From contig CALCGX010000007.1 in NCBI GenBank assembly GCA_937901225.1, positions 1 through 14,315 on the forward strand: 14,315 bases of DNA, in the 5' to 3' direction. The first letter of the stretch is position 1, and every line of letters starts with the position of its first letter. Of this stretch, positions 5,734 to 12,914 are shown in pieces. This stretch comes from an uncultured Bacteroidales bacterium. GTDB lineage: Bacteria; Bacteroidota; Bacteroidia; Bacteroidales; Paludibacteraceae. The notes beneath the pieces are model-generated. The model did not search any database. It worked only from the letters and a program-made list of their open reading frames with translations, and was not told where the DNA came from. Both the position numbers and the translations under genes were made by a program.

Positions 5734-5749
5734 TTGGCACGATTTTTGT
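5734..5749 (+). promoter_or_regulatory. Sigma-54-like (-24/-12) promoter for the outer-membrane protein gene
   Basis: TTGGCACG-ATTT-TTGT matches TGGCACG-N4-TTGC at 10 of 11 positions, with the required 10 bp between the -24 GG (5736-5737) and the -12 G (5748). The single mismatch is T for C at -12. Initiation would be near 5761, leaving about 20 nt before the ATG at 5781. No good TAnnTTTG promoter is seen in the same stretch. Confidence 0.55.
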
Positions 5750-5780
5750 CGCATTTAATACAGCAAAATATAGGCTCAAA

Positions 5781-8678
5781 ATGAGAAAAATTAGAATAAT
5801 ATTGCTGTTATTGACAGTTACGACTGCAATAATGGCACAGAAAACATTGTCAGGTACCATCCTTTCTAAGACGGATGGTGGTCCGATAGAAATGGCAACA
5901 GTCCGCCTCTTTGCTTACAACGGAGCGGATTCAACTCTTGTGCAAGGAGCACAGACTTATGATGATGGATTGTTTATCCTTAGCAATATTCGTGCTGGTA
6001 AATATCGACTTATTGTATCTTCGGTAGGATATAATGAGCATAGCCAGTGGGTTGAGATGAAGCAGTCTGATTTAGATCTCCCTGCAATTCGACTCGTAGA
6101 GCAGGTGCAAGAGCTTGCAGAAGTAAGTGTGCAGGGTAGGGCAGCAGAAATGACTGTTAAGGGTGATACTATTGAGTATAATACCGCTGCCTATCAAGTT
6201 AGCGAAACGGCTACTGTGGAGGAACTGCTCAAGAAGATGAACGGCGTGGAAGTGGATAAAGAGGGTAATGTGACTATCAATGGCGAGGAAATCAAAGGCG
6301 TGCGTATTGACGGCAAGAAATTCTTTGGCGACGATGTGCAGACTGCCACCAAGAATATCCCTGCCGACATGATTGAGAAGATACAAGTCATTGACGAGAA
6401 AAGCGAAATGGCTAAACTGACTGGGTTTGAGGACGATGAAACAGAACGAATCATCAACCTCAGTCTGAAGAAAAACCGCAAGAAAGGTGTATTTGGCAAC
6501 TACTCGGGTGCATTGGGCGCAGATATGGTGACGGATGATGGTGGTTGGTTTGACTATGGCAATTCTGCTTATGGTGATACGGATGCTGCGCGTATGAAGC
6601 ACTTCGTTGAGAATGATGCACGCTACAATGCCAATATCTTCACCAACTTGCTCCTCGGCGAAAGCCAAACGACCATTGTGGCTGGTGCTAACAATACCAA
6701 TGAGATTCGCTCACGCCGCGGACGCGGATGGTTCGGCGGACAGAATGCGGGTATCACCGCCTCGGAGAACTTGGGTGTGAACACCAATATTGATTTGACA
6801 GGACAACTGGAGAAGAAAGATGATAAGACAGAGCTCCTCTTGGGTGGCGATGCGACCATCAATCATTCGGTAAACGATACGAGAACGCAGTCACAGAAAG
6901 AGAGTTATAGCGAGGAGGCAACCTATATTGACCAAGACTCTACCAACAAAATCACTCGCGCGTGGGACGCGCAGATGCGCCTGGAGATGGAGTATCAGAT
7001 TGACTCGATGAACAAGATTATTCTGCGCCCTCAAATCAGCTACTCCAACTCGCGCTATGCGCAGACGAATGATTATACCTATGAGCGCGATTCGGTGCTT
7101 ATCAATGATGGTTATCAAAATCAAAAGAGTCTGCAAGAGGAGATTTCTGCCTCCATGCGTGCGACTTACAACCATAAGTTTGCGAAGCCCGGTCGTGCAC
7201 TGACTATGCGAGCTAATTTCACCTTCAAGAATACTGAAAAGAGTGATACTACCTATGCGTTTGACCACCTAACAAGCGCTGCGTTGGTGGATCAAAATAC
7301 ATTCTCAACCAACGATGCTTTTAGCTACTCGCTGCGCACATCGTTTGTGGAACCAATTTATGGCAAGAATCATTTTATCGAAACCGTACTCTCGCTGTCG
7401 GGTAGCAATCGCAACTCGGTGAAAGACCAATACTCTATGTTGGACGGAGCATATCAGTACGATAGTGTGTATTCCAACGCGCTTAGCAACAATATGTACA
7501 CCGAGCAGTTGGAGCTGAACTATCGTTGGGTGAGCGAGAAGATTGACTTGACAGCTGGTGCGCGTGTGCTGGCTACGCAGACTTATTCCAAGACCTACTA
7601 TGGCGGTATCCTCGCGCGCGATACCTTATATAATAGATGGAACTGGTCGCCAAACGTGCGTTTCCGCTATAAGTTCGGTCAGAAGGAGTTTGCTCGCATC
7701 GTCTATCGCGGACGCGTCAATCAGCCTACTATCCAGCAGATGGAGCCCGTGCGCAATAACTCCGATGCGATGAACGAGACAGTAGGTAACTTGGGACTGA
7801 ATCCAGCCTTCAGCCACAATATCTTTGCGATGTATTCGAAGTTCAATCAGGAGAAGTTCTCCAGCATGATGGTGGGTATGAATGCTAACCTCACGCAAGA
7901 TGCGCTGACCAATAATACCATCTATGATAAGACGGGTAAGCGTTATCTGCAAACGGTCAATGCGGAGATGATTCCATGGTATGTGGGGGCGCACTTCATG
8001 AGCAATACGCCATTCTGCAAGAAGATGTTCCAGTTCCACTCACGTACTGCGGTTAGCTATAATCAACGCGTGGCATATGTGCTTCGCGAACAGGAGGCGG
8101 ATGAGATTGCAGCACTGATAGCGGCGGATCAATTGCCTTTGGGTGATGCTTCAAAGACGGGTAACTTCCGCATGAGTAGCGACCTCACGCTCCGCTTTAC
8201 CCATAAGATAGTGGACATCGGTGTGAAGAATACGAATGTCTATTCGCTGACACACAACTCGCTCAACAAGAAGAATATCAGCCATATAGGTGATTGGATT
8301 ATATCGGGTGATGTGACATTCCATTTGCCTAAGTCGTGGAATATCGCGACTGACGTGAGTTATACATCTCGCCATGGATACCAAGGTTTGACCGATGTGA
8401 ATGAGTTGATTTGGAACTTCTCGCTGGATAAGACATGGGCTAATTCGACCTTGACCATCAAGGTGTACGATCTCTTGAACGACAAAAAGAACATCGTACA
8501 AACGGTCAACGAGACCAGCGTTAGTTACCAGAAATTCAATACCCTGCCTACGTACTTTATGCTGACCTATACCTACAAACTCAACCGTATGGGCGGATTG
8601 CAAGCCAAAGGGCATGCGGCTTGGCAGCAACAGATGTATGAGAACGGTGGACGACCACCAATGGGACCACGCCGTTAG
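5781..8678 (+). CDS. Outer-membrane beta-barrel protein with CarboxypepD_reg-like N-domain (TonB-receptor-like)
   Basis: 965 residues. The signal peptide covers 1-19 or 20 (MRKIRIILLLLTVTTAIMA|Q). A CarboxypepD_reg-like beta-sandwich spans about 21-112 (KTLSGTILSKTDGGPI, then AGKYRLIVSSVGY). A plug-like region at about 115-230 holds VKGDTIEYNTAAYQV, VEELLKKMNGVEVDKEGNV and the conserved GKKFFGDDVQTATKNIP segment. The rest is alternating amphipathic strands of an outer-membrane barrel (OMP_b-brl_3 type), with many aromatic strand ends, closing in a short Gly/Pro/Arg-rich tail (GGRPPMGPRR). Such proteins resemble TonB-dependent receptors but often have no SusD partner, and none is present here. 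Substrate is unknown. The gene stands alone, behind a sigma-54-like promoter, and is convergent with the DeoR gene 15 bp away. Confidence 0.92.
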   Translation: MRKIRIILLLLTVTTAIMAQKTLSGTILSKTDGGPIEMATVRLFAYNGADSTLVQGAQTYDDGLFILSNIRAGKYRLIVSSVGYNEHSQWVEMKQSDLDLPAIRLVEQVQELAEVSVQGRAAEMTVKGDTIEYNTAAYQVSETATVEELLKKMNGVEVDKEGNVTINGEEIKGVRIDGKKFFGDDVQTATKNIPADMIEKIQVIDEKSEMAKLTGFEDDETERIINLSLKKNRKKGVFGNYSGALGADMVTDDGGWFDYGNSAYGDTDAARMKHFVENDARYNANIFTNLLLGESQTTIVAGANNTNEIRSRRGRGWFGGQNAGITASENLGVNTNIDLTGQLEKKDDKTELLLGGDATINHSVNDTRTQSQKESYSEEATYIDQDSTNKITRAWDAQMRLEMEYQIDSMNKIILRPQISYSNSRYAQTNDYTYERDSVLINDGYQNQKSLQEEISASMRATYNHKFAKPGRALTMRANFTFKNTEKSDTTYAFDHLTSAALVDQNTFSTNDAFSYSLRTSFVEPIYGKNHFIETVLSLSGSNRNSVKDQYSMLDGAYQYDSVYSNALSNNMYTEQLELNYRWVSEKIDLTAGARVLATQTYSKTYYGGILARDTLYNRWNWSPNVRFRYKFGQKEFARIVYRGRVNQPTIQQMEPVRNNSDAMNETVGNLGLNPAFSHNIFAMYSKFNQEKFSSMMVGMNANLTQDALTNNTIYDKTGKRYLQTVNAEMIPWYVGAHFMSNTPFCKKMFQFHSRTAVSYNQRVAYVLREQEADEIAALIAADQLPLGDASKTGNFRMSSDLTLRFTHKIVDIGVKNTNVYSLTHNSLNKKNISHIGDWIISGDVTFHLPKSWNIATDVSYTSRHGYQGLTDVNELIWNFSLDKTWANSTLTIKVYDLLNDKKNIVQTVNETSVSYQKFNTLPTYFMLTYTYKLNRMGGLQAKGHAAWQQQMYENGGRPPMGPRR

Positions 8679-8693
8679 AAAACGGCGATAGCG

Positions 8694-9479
8694 TTAAGCT
8701 AAATATAGTTTGATATTCTTTTCTTTTAGCTTAGTGGCATAGCCAGCAGGTACATTCTTGTCGGTGACGATTGCTGTAATTTTTTCTGCATCAGCAATAT
8801 GGCAAAAACTACGTTTGTTAAATTTGGAACTATCAAACACTGCAATCACCTCACTCGCTTGGGAAATCATAGCTTGATTGAGAATAGCTTCCTCCATATT
8901 TGGAGTCGATATGCCATTCTCAAACGAGAATGAATCAACACCAATAAATAGCTTGTAATTGGTAAAGTGACCAAGATCTTTTAAGGCTATCGGACCAATT
9001 GTTGAGTGGCTGTTAATGCGCACATGACCGCCTAATAGTACTACCGTAAAACGCTTGTATTTCGTCAACTCTTCTGCGATATTGAGGGCATTTGTTACAA
9101 TGCTTAAGTCAGTAAATTTATCCAAATTCTTGGCTATCTCCATAGTCGTAGTACCACTGTCCAGTAGAATGTGATCACCATTTTTGATCAATGTGGTAGC
9201 CAGTTTACCTATGCGCTCTTTCTCGTGAAAGTTAAACATGCTCTTTCGTGAAATTGCGGTATCTTCGTTAAGATTTTCTATCGGACGACGAATCGCTCCG
9301 CCACGAGTACGAACGAGTAGGTTGCGATTTTGCAGATTTGTTAGATCTTTACGAATAGTTACTTCGGAAATACCTAATGTTTTGCTTAATTTGGTAACTG
9401 ACACTTCATTTTCTTTATCTAATAGTGTCAAAATCATAGCTCTACGCTCTTGGGCAGAAGAATGGAAATCCGTTTTCAT
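8694..9479 (-). CDS. DeoR-family transcriptional regulator
   Basis: 261 residues from ATG 9479. The frame could be extended to a TTG at 9506, but that codon overlaps the promoter -7 element, so the ATG is preferred. The N-terminal winged helix-turn-helix spans about 8-62, with the recognition segment SVTKLSKTLGISEVTIRKDL and the family signature RTRGGAIRR at 57-65. The C-terminal DeoRC sensor domain (about 80-245) has the GDHILLDSGTTTMEIA phosphate-binding-type loop and the VVLLGGHVR and FIGVDSF motifs. Members repress carbohydrate or nucleoside genes and are released by phosphorylated sugars; the ligand here cannot be named. It is transcribed divergently from the phosphoesterase pair, and its promoter region carries TTTCG/CGAAA boxes that suggest autoregulation. 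Confidence 0.93.
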   Translation of the reverse strand: MKTDFHSSAQERRAMILTLLDKENEVSVTKLSKTLGISEVTIRKDLTNLQNRNLLVRTRGGAIRRPIENLNEDTAISRKSMFNFHEKERIGKLATTLIKNGDHILLDSGTTTMEIAKNLDKFTDLSIVTNALNIAEELTKYKRFTVVLLGGHVRINSHSTIGPIALKDLGHFTNYKLFIGVDSFSFENGISTPNMEEAILNQAMISQASEVIAVFDSSKFNKRSFCHIADAEKITAIVTDKNVPAGYATKLKEKNIKLYLA

Positions 9480-9503
9480 GATGTTTCGATTTGATTGATG
9501 CAG

Positions 9504-9535
9504 CAAAATTACGAAACATTTTCGTAACTAACAAA
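9504..9535 (-). promoter_or_regulatory. Promoter of the DeoR-family gene
   Basis: On the minus strand TTTG (9535-9532), 20 bp, then TAATTTTG (9511-9504) fits the Bacteroidota primary-sigma consensus. Initiation near 9497 leaves about 18 nt before the ATG at 9479, which supports that start. The spacer contains the inverted repeat ACGAA-N5-TTCGT (9511-9525). Confidence 0.8.
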
Positions 9536-9554
9536 TCTAAAACCAAATTTTCTA

Positions 9555-9574
9555 ATTTCGAAATGTATCGAAAT
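9555..9574. promoter_or_regulatory. Candidate DeoR operator palindrome
   Basis: ATTTCGA-N6-TCGAAAT is a perfect 20-bp inverted repeat lying between the divergent promoters. It shares the TTTCG/CGAAA half-sites with copies at 9484-9488, 9512-9516 and 9520-9524. TTTCG/TCGA-containing operators are usual for DeoR-family repressors; the assignment is inference. Confidence 0.5.
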
Positions 9575-9668
9575 ATATTTTTAAGAAGTAGTACTGTGCG
9601 TATTCTGTAGAAAATCAGTTGATTATGCTGAATGTTTTGGTTTTTATGTTTTACAACATACTTTTGTG

Positions 9669-9700
9669 TTTTTACTTTGTAAAACTTATGACTAACTTTG
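9669..9700 (+). promoter_or_regulatory. Probable promoter of the phosphoesterase genes
   Basis: TAACTTTG at 9693-9700 is a good -7 element. The -33 region at the right distance is only T-rich (TTTT at 9669-9672), so this is an imperfect match. Initiation would be near 9707, about 20 nt before the ATG at 9728. Confidence 0.6.
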
Positions 9701-9727
9701 CAAACTAAAATATAAAAAAATGACCAA

Positions 9728-12700
9728 ATGAAACGTTTTGTTTTTGCTTTATTGTGGCTTTGTAGTTGCGTGGCTATTTCCAATGCTGCGAATGTGTATG
9801 TGACTACTACGGGTGTAGATGCTCAAGATGGATTGTCTTGGGCAACAGCCAAATCGTCTATCCAAGCTGCTGTGGATGTGGCTACGGATGGAGATACCGT
9901 TTTTATTGCGGAAGGTGTGTACAATCAAGTTGTCAAGGTGAAAAAATCGGTACATATCTTCGGTGGTTATGTTGCGACTACTGGTGAACGCAATCCAGAG
10001 TTATACCATACAATTTTGGATGGTACCAATCTAAATACCACGCTGCTTACTCAATCCTCAGCGTTTAAGGATACTACTTATTTCGATGGATTGATATTGC
10101 AAAATGCTTCTCATACCTCTGCAGGCGGTGCGGTAGTTCTCAAGGCGAAAGGTGTGTTGCGCAATGCTACCATTCGCAATTGCTATACCGAAGGCAATGC
10201 GGGTGGTGTGTCCAATGCAGGTGGCGTAGTTTCTTGCTGTATTATCGAATTGTGTGAGGCCATTGGTTCGGGTGGCGCAGTGCATAATATGGGTGGTGTG
10301 GTTGAGAATACAATTATCCGTGGTTGCAAGGGCAACTATGCTGCCATTCGCAACGAAAGTCAAGGCATAGTCCGCAACTGCTTGTTGCACAACAATGAAC
10401 CATCCAATTCCGCTTGGCCTAATTCAGGAGGTATCTATAATCCTTCGGGTGTGGTCTATAACAATACCATTGTATGCAACTACGGTAGCCAATATGCGGG
10501 TATTCATAGCGATAATATTGCATACAATAACCTGCTATGGAATAACCAGTCCGAGGAAGGCTTTGCTGATCCAGCTAACTTCGTTTCAGGTGAAAATACC
10601 AAGAATGGTTCTGGTTATAATGCGGGCGATTTTTATTTCGAAGCAGAGAACTTCACTGTAAAACTATCCCCTGAAAATACTGCTGCCAATGGTCCTCACT
10701 TCCTAGCACCTACTAATTTTGTTGGGGCACCTAAAAATGCAGCTGAGATTGCTGCCATGCGTGCGGCTAACTTTGCCATCACGGCTGAGTCTGCGGTAAT
10801 CGACAAAGCCAAAGCGAATACCGACCTCGCATACGATATCGACCACAATCCTCGTCCGATCAACGCTCGTGCAGATATTGGCTGCTACGAATTTGACCCA
10901 AATGCCCCTGTCATTGATGTAACGGGCGTTAAGCTCAATATGGACACCTTGCATGTATATACTACCGATACAGCCCTCATTACGGCGATCATCATTCCAA
11001 ACAAAGCGACCAATCGCCATGTCACATGGCATATTGCCGACACTACCATTGCCCAGGTAACGGAGCAAGGCGCTGTGATTGGTGTTCTCGCTGGTCAAAC
11101 CACCGTCACCGTTACAACCGAGCAAGGCAATTATTCTGCTTCTGCTATTGTGGTAGTAGAACCCAAACCAATCGTCATTATTCATCCGGAGGTACTCCTC
11201 GCGGATAGTTTATACACTATCGAGAATTATACCATACCTTCTTACATCCCATTTTGGGTAGCTAAGGAGGCAGCGCGTGATGATTCCACCGAGGTTAATT
11301 TGCAGACCTTGCGTGAGAAAATCACCCAGTTATTACCATACCAAATGCCATATAGCGTAGTCACCAATATCAATGGTGACCCCCGTACCCGTATGGCGTT
11401 CTGCTGGTTTACCAACGAGCGTATGACTGATGGTGAGGTACAATTGATGCCTCTTTCTAGTGGTCTGGTGCCTACCCATGATTCCTTCGTGCCTACTTCC
11501 ACTGTCCCAGCCACTCCTACGGTCACACTTCCGCTCAATTATGCCACTTCATCTTCGGGCCTTCTGAAAGCTACCAAGATGAAACCAACGCAAGAATATA
11601 CCTATGTTAGTCACAAAGCGATTGCAGAAGAACTCACACCTAATACCACATATGCGTATCGCGTTGGTGTGGATGGCTTCTGGAGCGAGATAGGAATCTT
11701 CACTACGGCCTCTGACAAGCAAGAGCCATTCTCCTTTATCTATATGACTGACTCTCATATCATGAACCAAGAGTATATTGATGCGGCTCGCTTATGTGCT
11801 ACTGCTGCGGCAGAGAATGTGTCCGAAGCCCGATTCTGTGTGTTCCCTGGCGACTTTGTAGAAACAGGCACCAATCGCAACTCTGAGTGGGAGTGGGAGC
11901 GTTGGTTCGACGAAGCAATGCGCCCTATCGTGCAACAGATGCCTATTGTGCCAACCGATGGCAACCACGATGATTCAGAGAATCTCAACTATAGCTATCA
12001 CTTCCATACCGACAATCAGTTCAAGGAGAATGCCAAGGTCAAACCACAGTTTGATGGCACTACCTATTCTTTTATGTACGGCGATGTACTCTTCTTGGTG
12101 TATTCATTACAAGATTATTGGAAAGGAGCGTATAGTTTATCTGCTTGCACATCCACTTATCTCACCAACGATGTGGGCAATTGGTTCCGTGAGCAAGTAG
12201 AGGCTCATCCAGAGGCTAAATGGCGTGTGGCATTGGTCCATAAGAATATCTTCTCTGGTTCTGGGCACCAAGAGGACGAGGAGACACCACTCTTCCGTGC
12301 TACCATGTTGCCTATCATGAAAGAATGTGAGATTGACCTCATGTTGCAAGGTCACGACCACTGCTACGAAGTCATTGGTCCTGTCAATCCTGATACTAAG
12401 ACACCTATCTTGAATGCCATCGAAGATCTTGAACCTACTATGTTGAGTGCATCTCGCAACAAAGGGGGCACTTTCACCGTGAATGATGGTACTTTGTACT
12501 TTATTGGTGCTACATGTGGTGCCAAACGGTATAATCCTAACTCTAAAGCAGTTATGGAGGCGGATTTGAGTAAACATAAGGTGGAGAATTACTACGACCT
12601 CTTTACGGGTATGTTCTGTCAACCAGGTGCACCATCCTACTCGGTCTTCACTGTTGATGGTGATACCATTACGGTTAACTCCTATAGAATCTACAAAGGC

Positions 12701-12901
12701 AAAGCACCTGAGTTGTTCAATACCTTCACAATCAAACGCACCAAGGCGCATGGCAGTGGCGGCTTGATTGGACAAATGATTCAGGAGCAGGGCGCTGCCA
12801 AAGTGATTTACAATGGCCACATGTATATCCTGCGTGAGGATATTGCCTATAATGCACTTGGACAAGCGGTGGCTGAAGAGAATATATTGTCAAAATTATA
12901 A
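9728..12901 (+). CDS. Secreted multidomain metallophosphoesterase: beta-helix, Big_2, purple-acid-phosphatase-like, T9SS-like tail
   Basis: 1057 residues. The signal peptide spans 1-20 (cut near SNA|A). A right-handed beta-helix of the choice-of-anchor/DUF1565 style covers about 22-390 (NVYVTTTGVDAQDGLSWATA; repeated NAGGVVS, NMGGVVEN and NPSGVVYN turns; end DIGCYEFDP). A Big_2 Ig-like domain covers about 396-478. A fibronectin-like, purple-acid-phosphatase N-domain covers about 485-665. The calcineurin-like catalytic domain has all metal-binding blocks: D675-x-H677, G-D709-x-x-E712, G-N746-H747-D748, H838 and G-H876-D877-H878. A C-terminal module with YNGHMYILRED and YNALGQ resembles T9SS sorting tails, implying export across the outer membrane. 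It would hydrolyse phosphomono- or diesters outside the cell; substrate unknown. The beta-helix may bind a polysaccharide. The next gene, 13 bp downstream, is a paralogue of its second half. Confidence 0.93.
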   Translation: MKRFVFALLWLCSCVAISNAANVYVTTTGVDAQDGLSWATAKSSIQAAVDVATDGDTVFIAEGVYNQVVKVKKSVHIFGGYVATTGERNPELYHTILDGTNLNTTLLTQSSAFKDTTYFDGLILQNASHTSAGGAVVLKAKGVLRNATIRNCYTEGNAGGVSNAGGVVSCCIIELCEAIGSGGAVHNMGGVVENTIIRGCKGNYAAIRNESQGIVRNCLLHNNEPSNSAWPNSGGIYNPSGVVYNNTIVCNYGSQYAGIHSDNIAYNNLLWNNQSEEGFADPANFVSGENTKNGSGYNAGDFYFEAENFTVKLSPENTAANGPHFLAPTNFVGAPKNAAEIAAMRAANFAITAESAVIDKAKANTDLAYDIDHNPRPINARADIGCYEFDPNAPVIDVTGVKLNMDTLHVYTTDTALITAIIIPNKATNRHVTWHIADTTIAQVTEQGAVIGVLAGQTTVTVTTEQGNYSASAIVVVEPKPIVIIHPEVLLADSLYTIENYTIPSYIPFWVAKEAARDDSTEVNLQTLREKITQLLPYQMPYSVVTNINGDPRTRMAFCWFTNERMTDGEVQLMPLSSGLVPTHDSFVPTSTVPATPTVTLPLNYATSSSGLLKATKMKPTQEYTYVSHKAIAEELTPNTTYAYRVGVDGFWSEIGIFTTASDKQEPFSFIYMTDSHIMNQEYIDAARLCATAAAENVSEARFCVFPGDFVETGTNRNSEWEWERWFDEAMRPIVQQMPIVPTDGNHDDSENLNYSYHFHTDNQFKENAKVKPQFDGTTYSFMYGDVLFLVYSLQDYWKGAYSLSACTSTYLTNDVGNWFREQVEAHPEAKWRVALVHKNIFSGSGHQEDEETPLFRATMLPIMKECEIDLMLQGHDHCYEVIGPVNPDTKTPILNAIEDLEPTMLSASRNKGGTFTVNDGTLYFIGATCGAKRYNPNSKAVMEADLSKHKVENYYDLFTGMFCQPGAPSYSVFTVDGDTITVNSYRIYKGKAPELFNTFTIKRTKAHGSGGLIGQMIQEQGAAKVIYNGHMYILREDIAYNALGQAVAEENILSKL

Positions 12902-12914
12902 TTAATATAGCGTT

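Larger units (their letters stand above)
5493..5780. other. Divergent control region between tRNA-Leu and the outer-membrane protein gene
   Basis: No gene is seen. The region holds an A/T-rich stretch, a hairpin CGGAGAA (5554-5560) with TTCTCCG (5571-5577), the 11-bp repeat array and a sigma-54-like promoter. The last two are listed separately. Confidence 0.6.

Noticed and set aside
6072..6668. Long minus-strand open frame of 198 codons inside the outer-membrane protein gene
   Set aside because: It is antisense to a clear coding gene, and its composition is what antisense reading of that gene gives. No known domain or promoter.
8670..8733. Inverted repeats between the convergent outer-membrane protein and DeoR genes as a terminator (CGCCGTT/AACGGCG at 8670-8687; TAAGCTAAA/TTTAGCTTA at 8695-8733)
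   Set aside because: Neither hairpin is followed by a clear T-run on the relevant strand, and both overlap coding ends, so a terminator call is not supported.
9480..9783. Minus-strand open frame extending upstream of the DeoR gene across its promoter
   Set aside because: It is out of frame with the regulator, low-complexity Lys/Asn/Ile-rich, and covers promoters and palindromes.
12137..12865. Minus-strand open frame of 242 codons inside the first phosphoesterase gene
   Set aside because: Antisense to conserved catalytic motifs. A related antisense open stretch in the paralogue (13395-13829) is explained by shared coding sequence.
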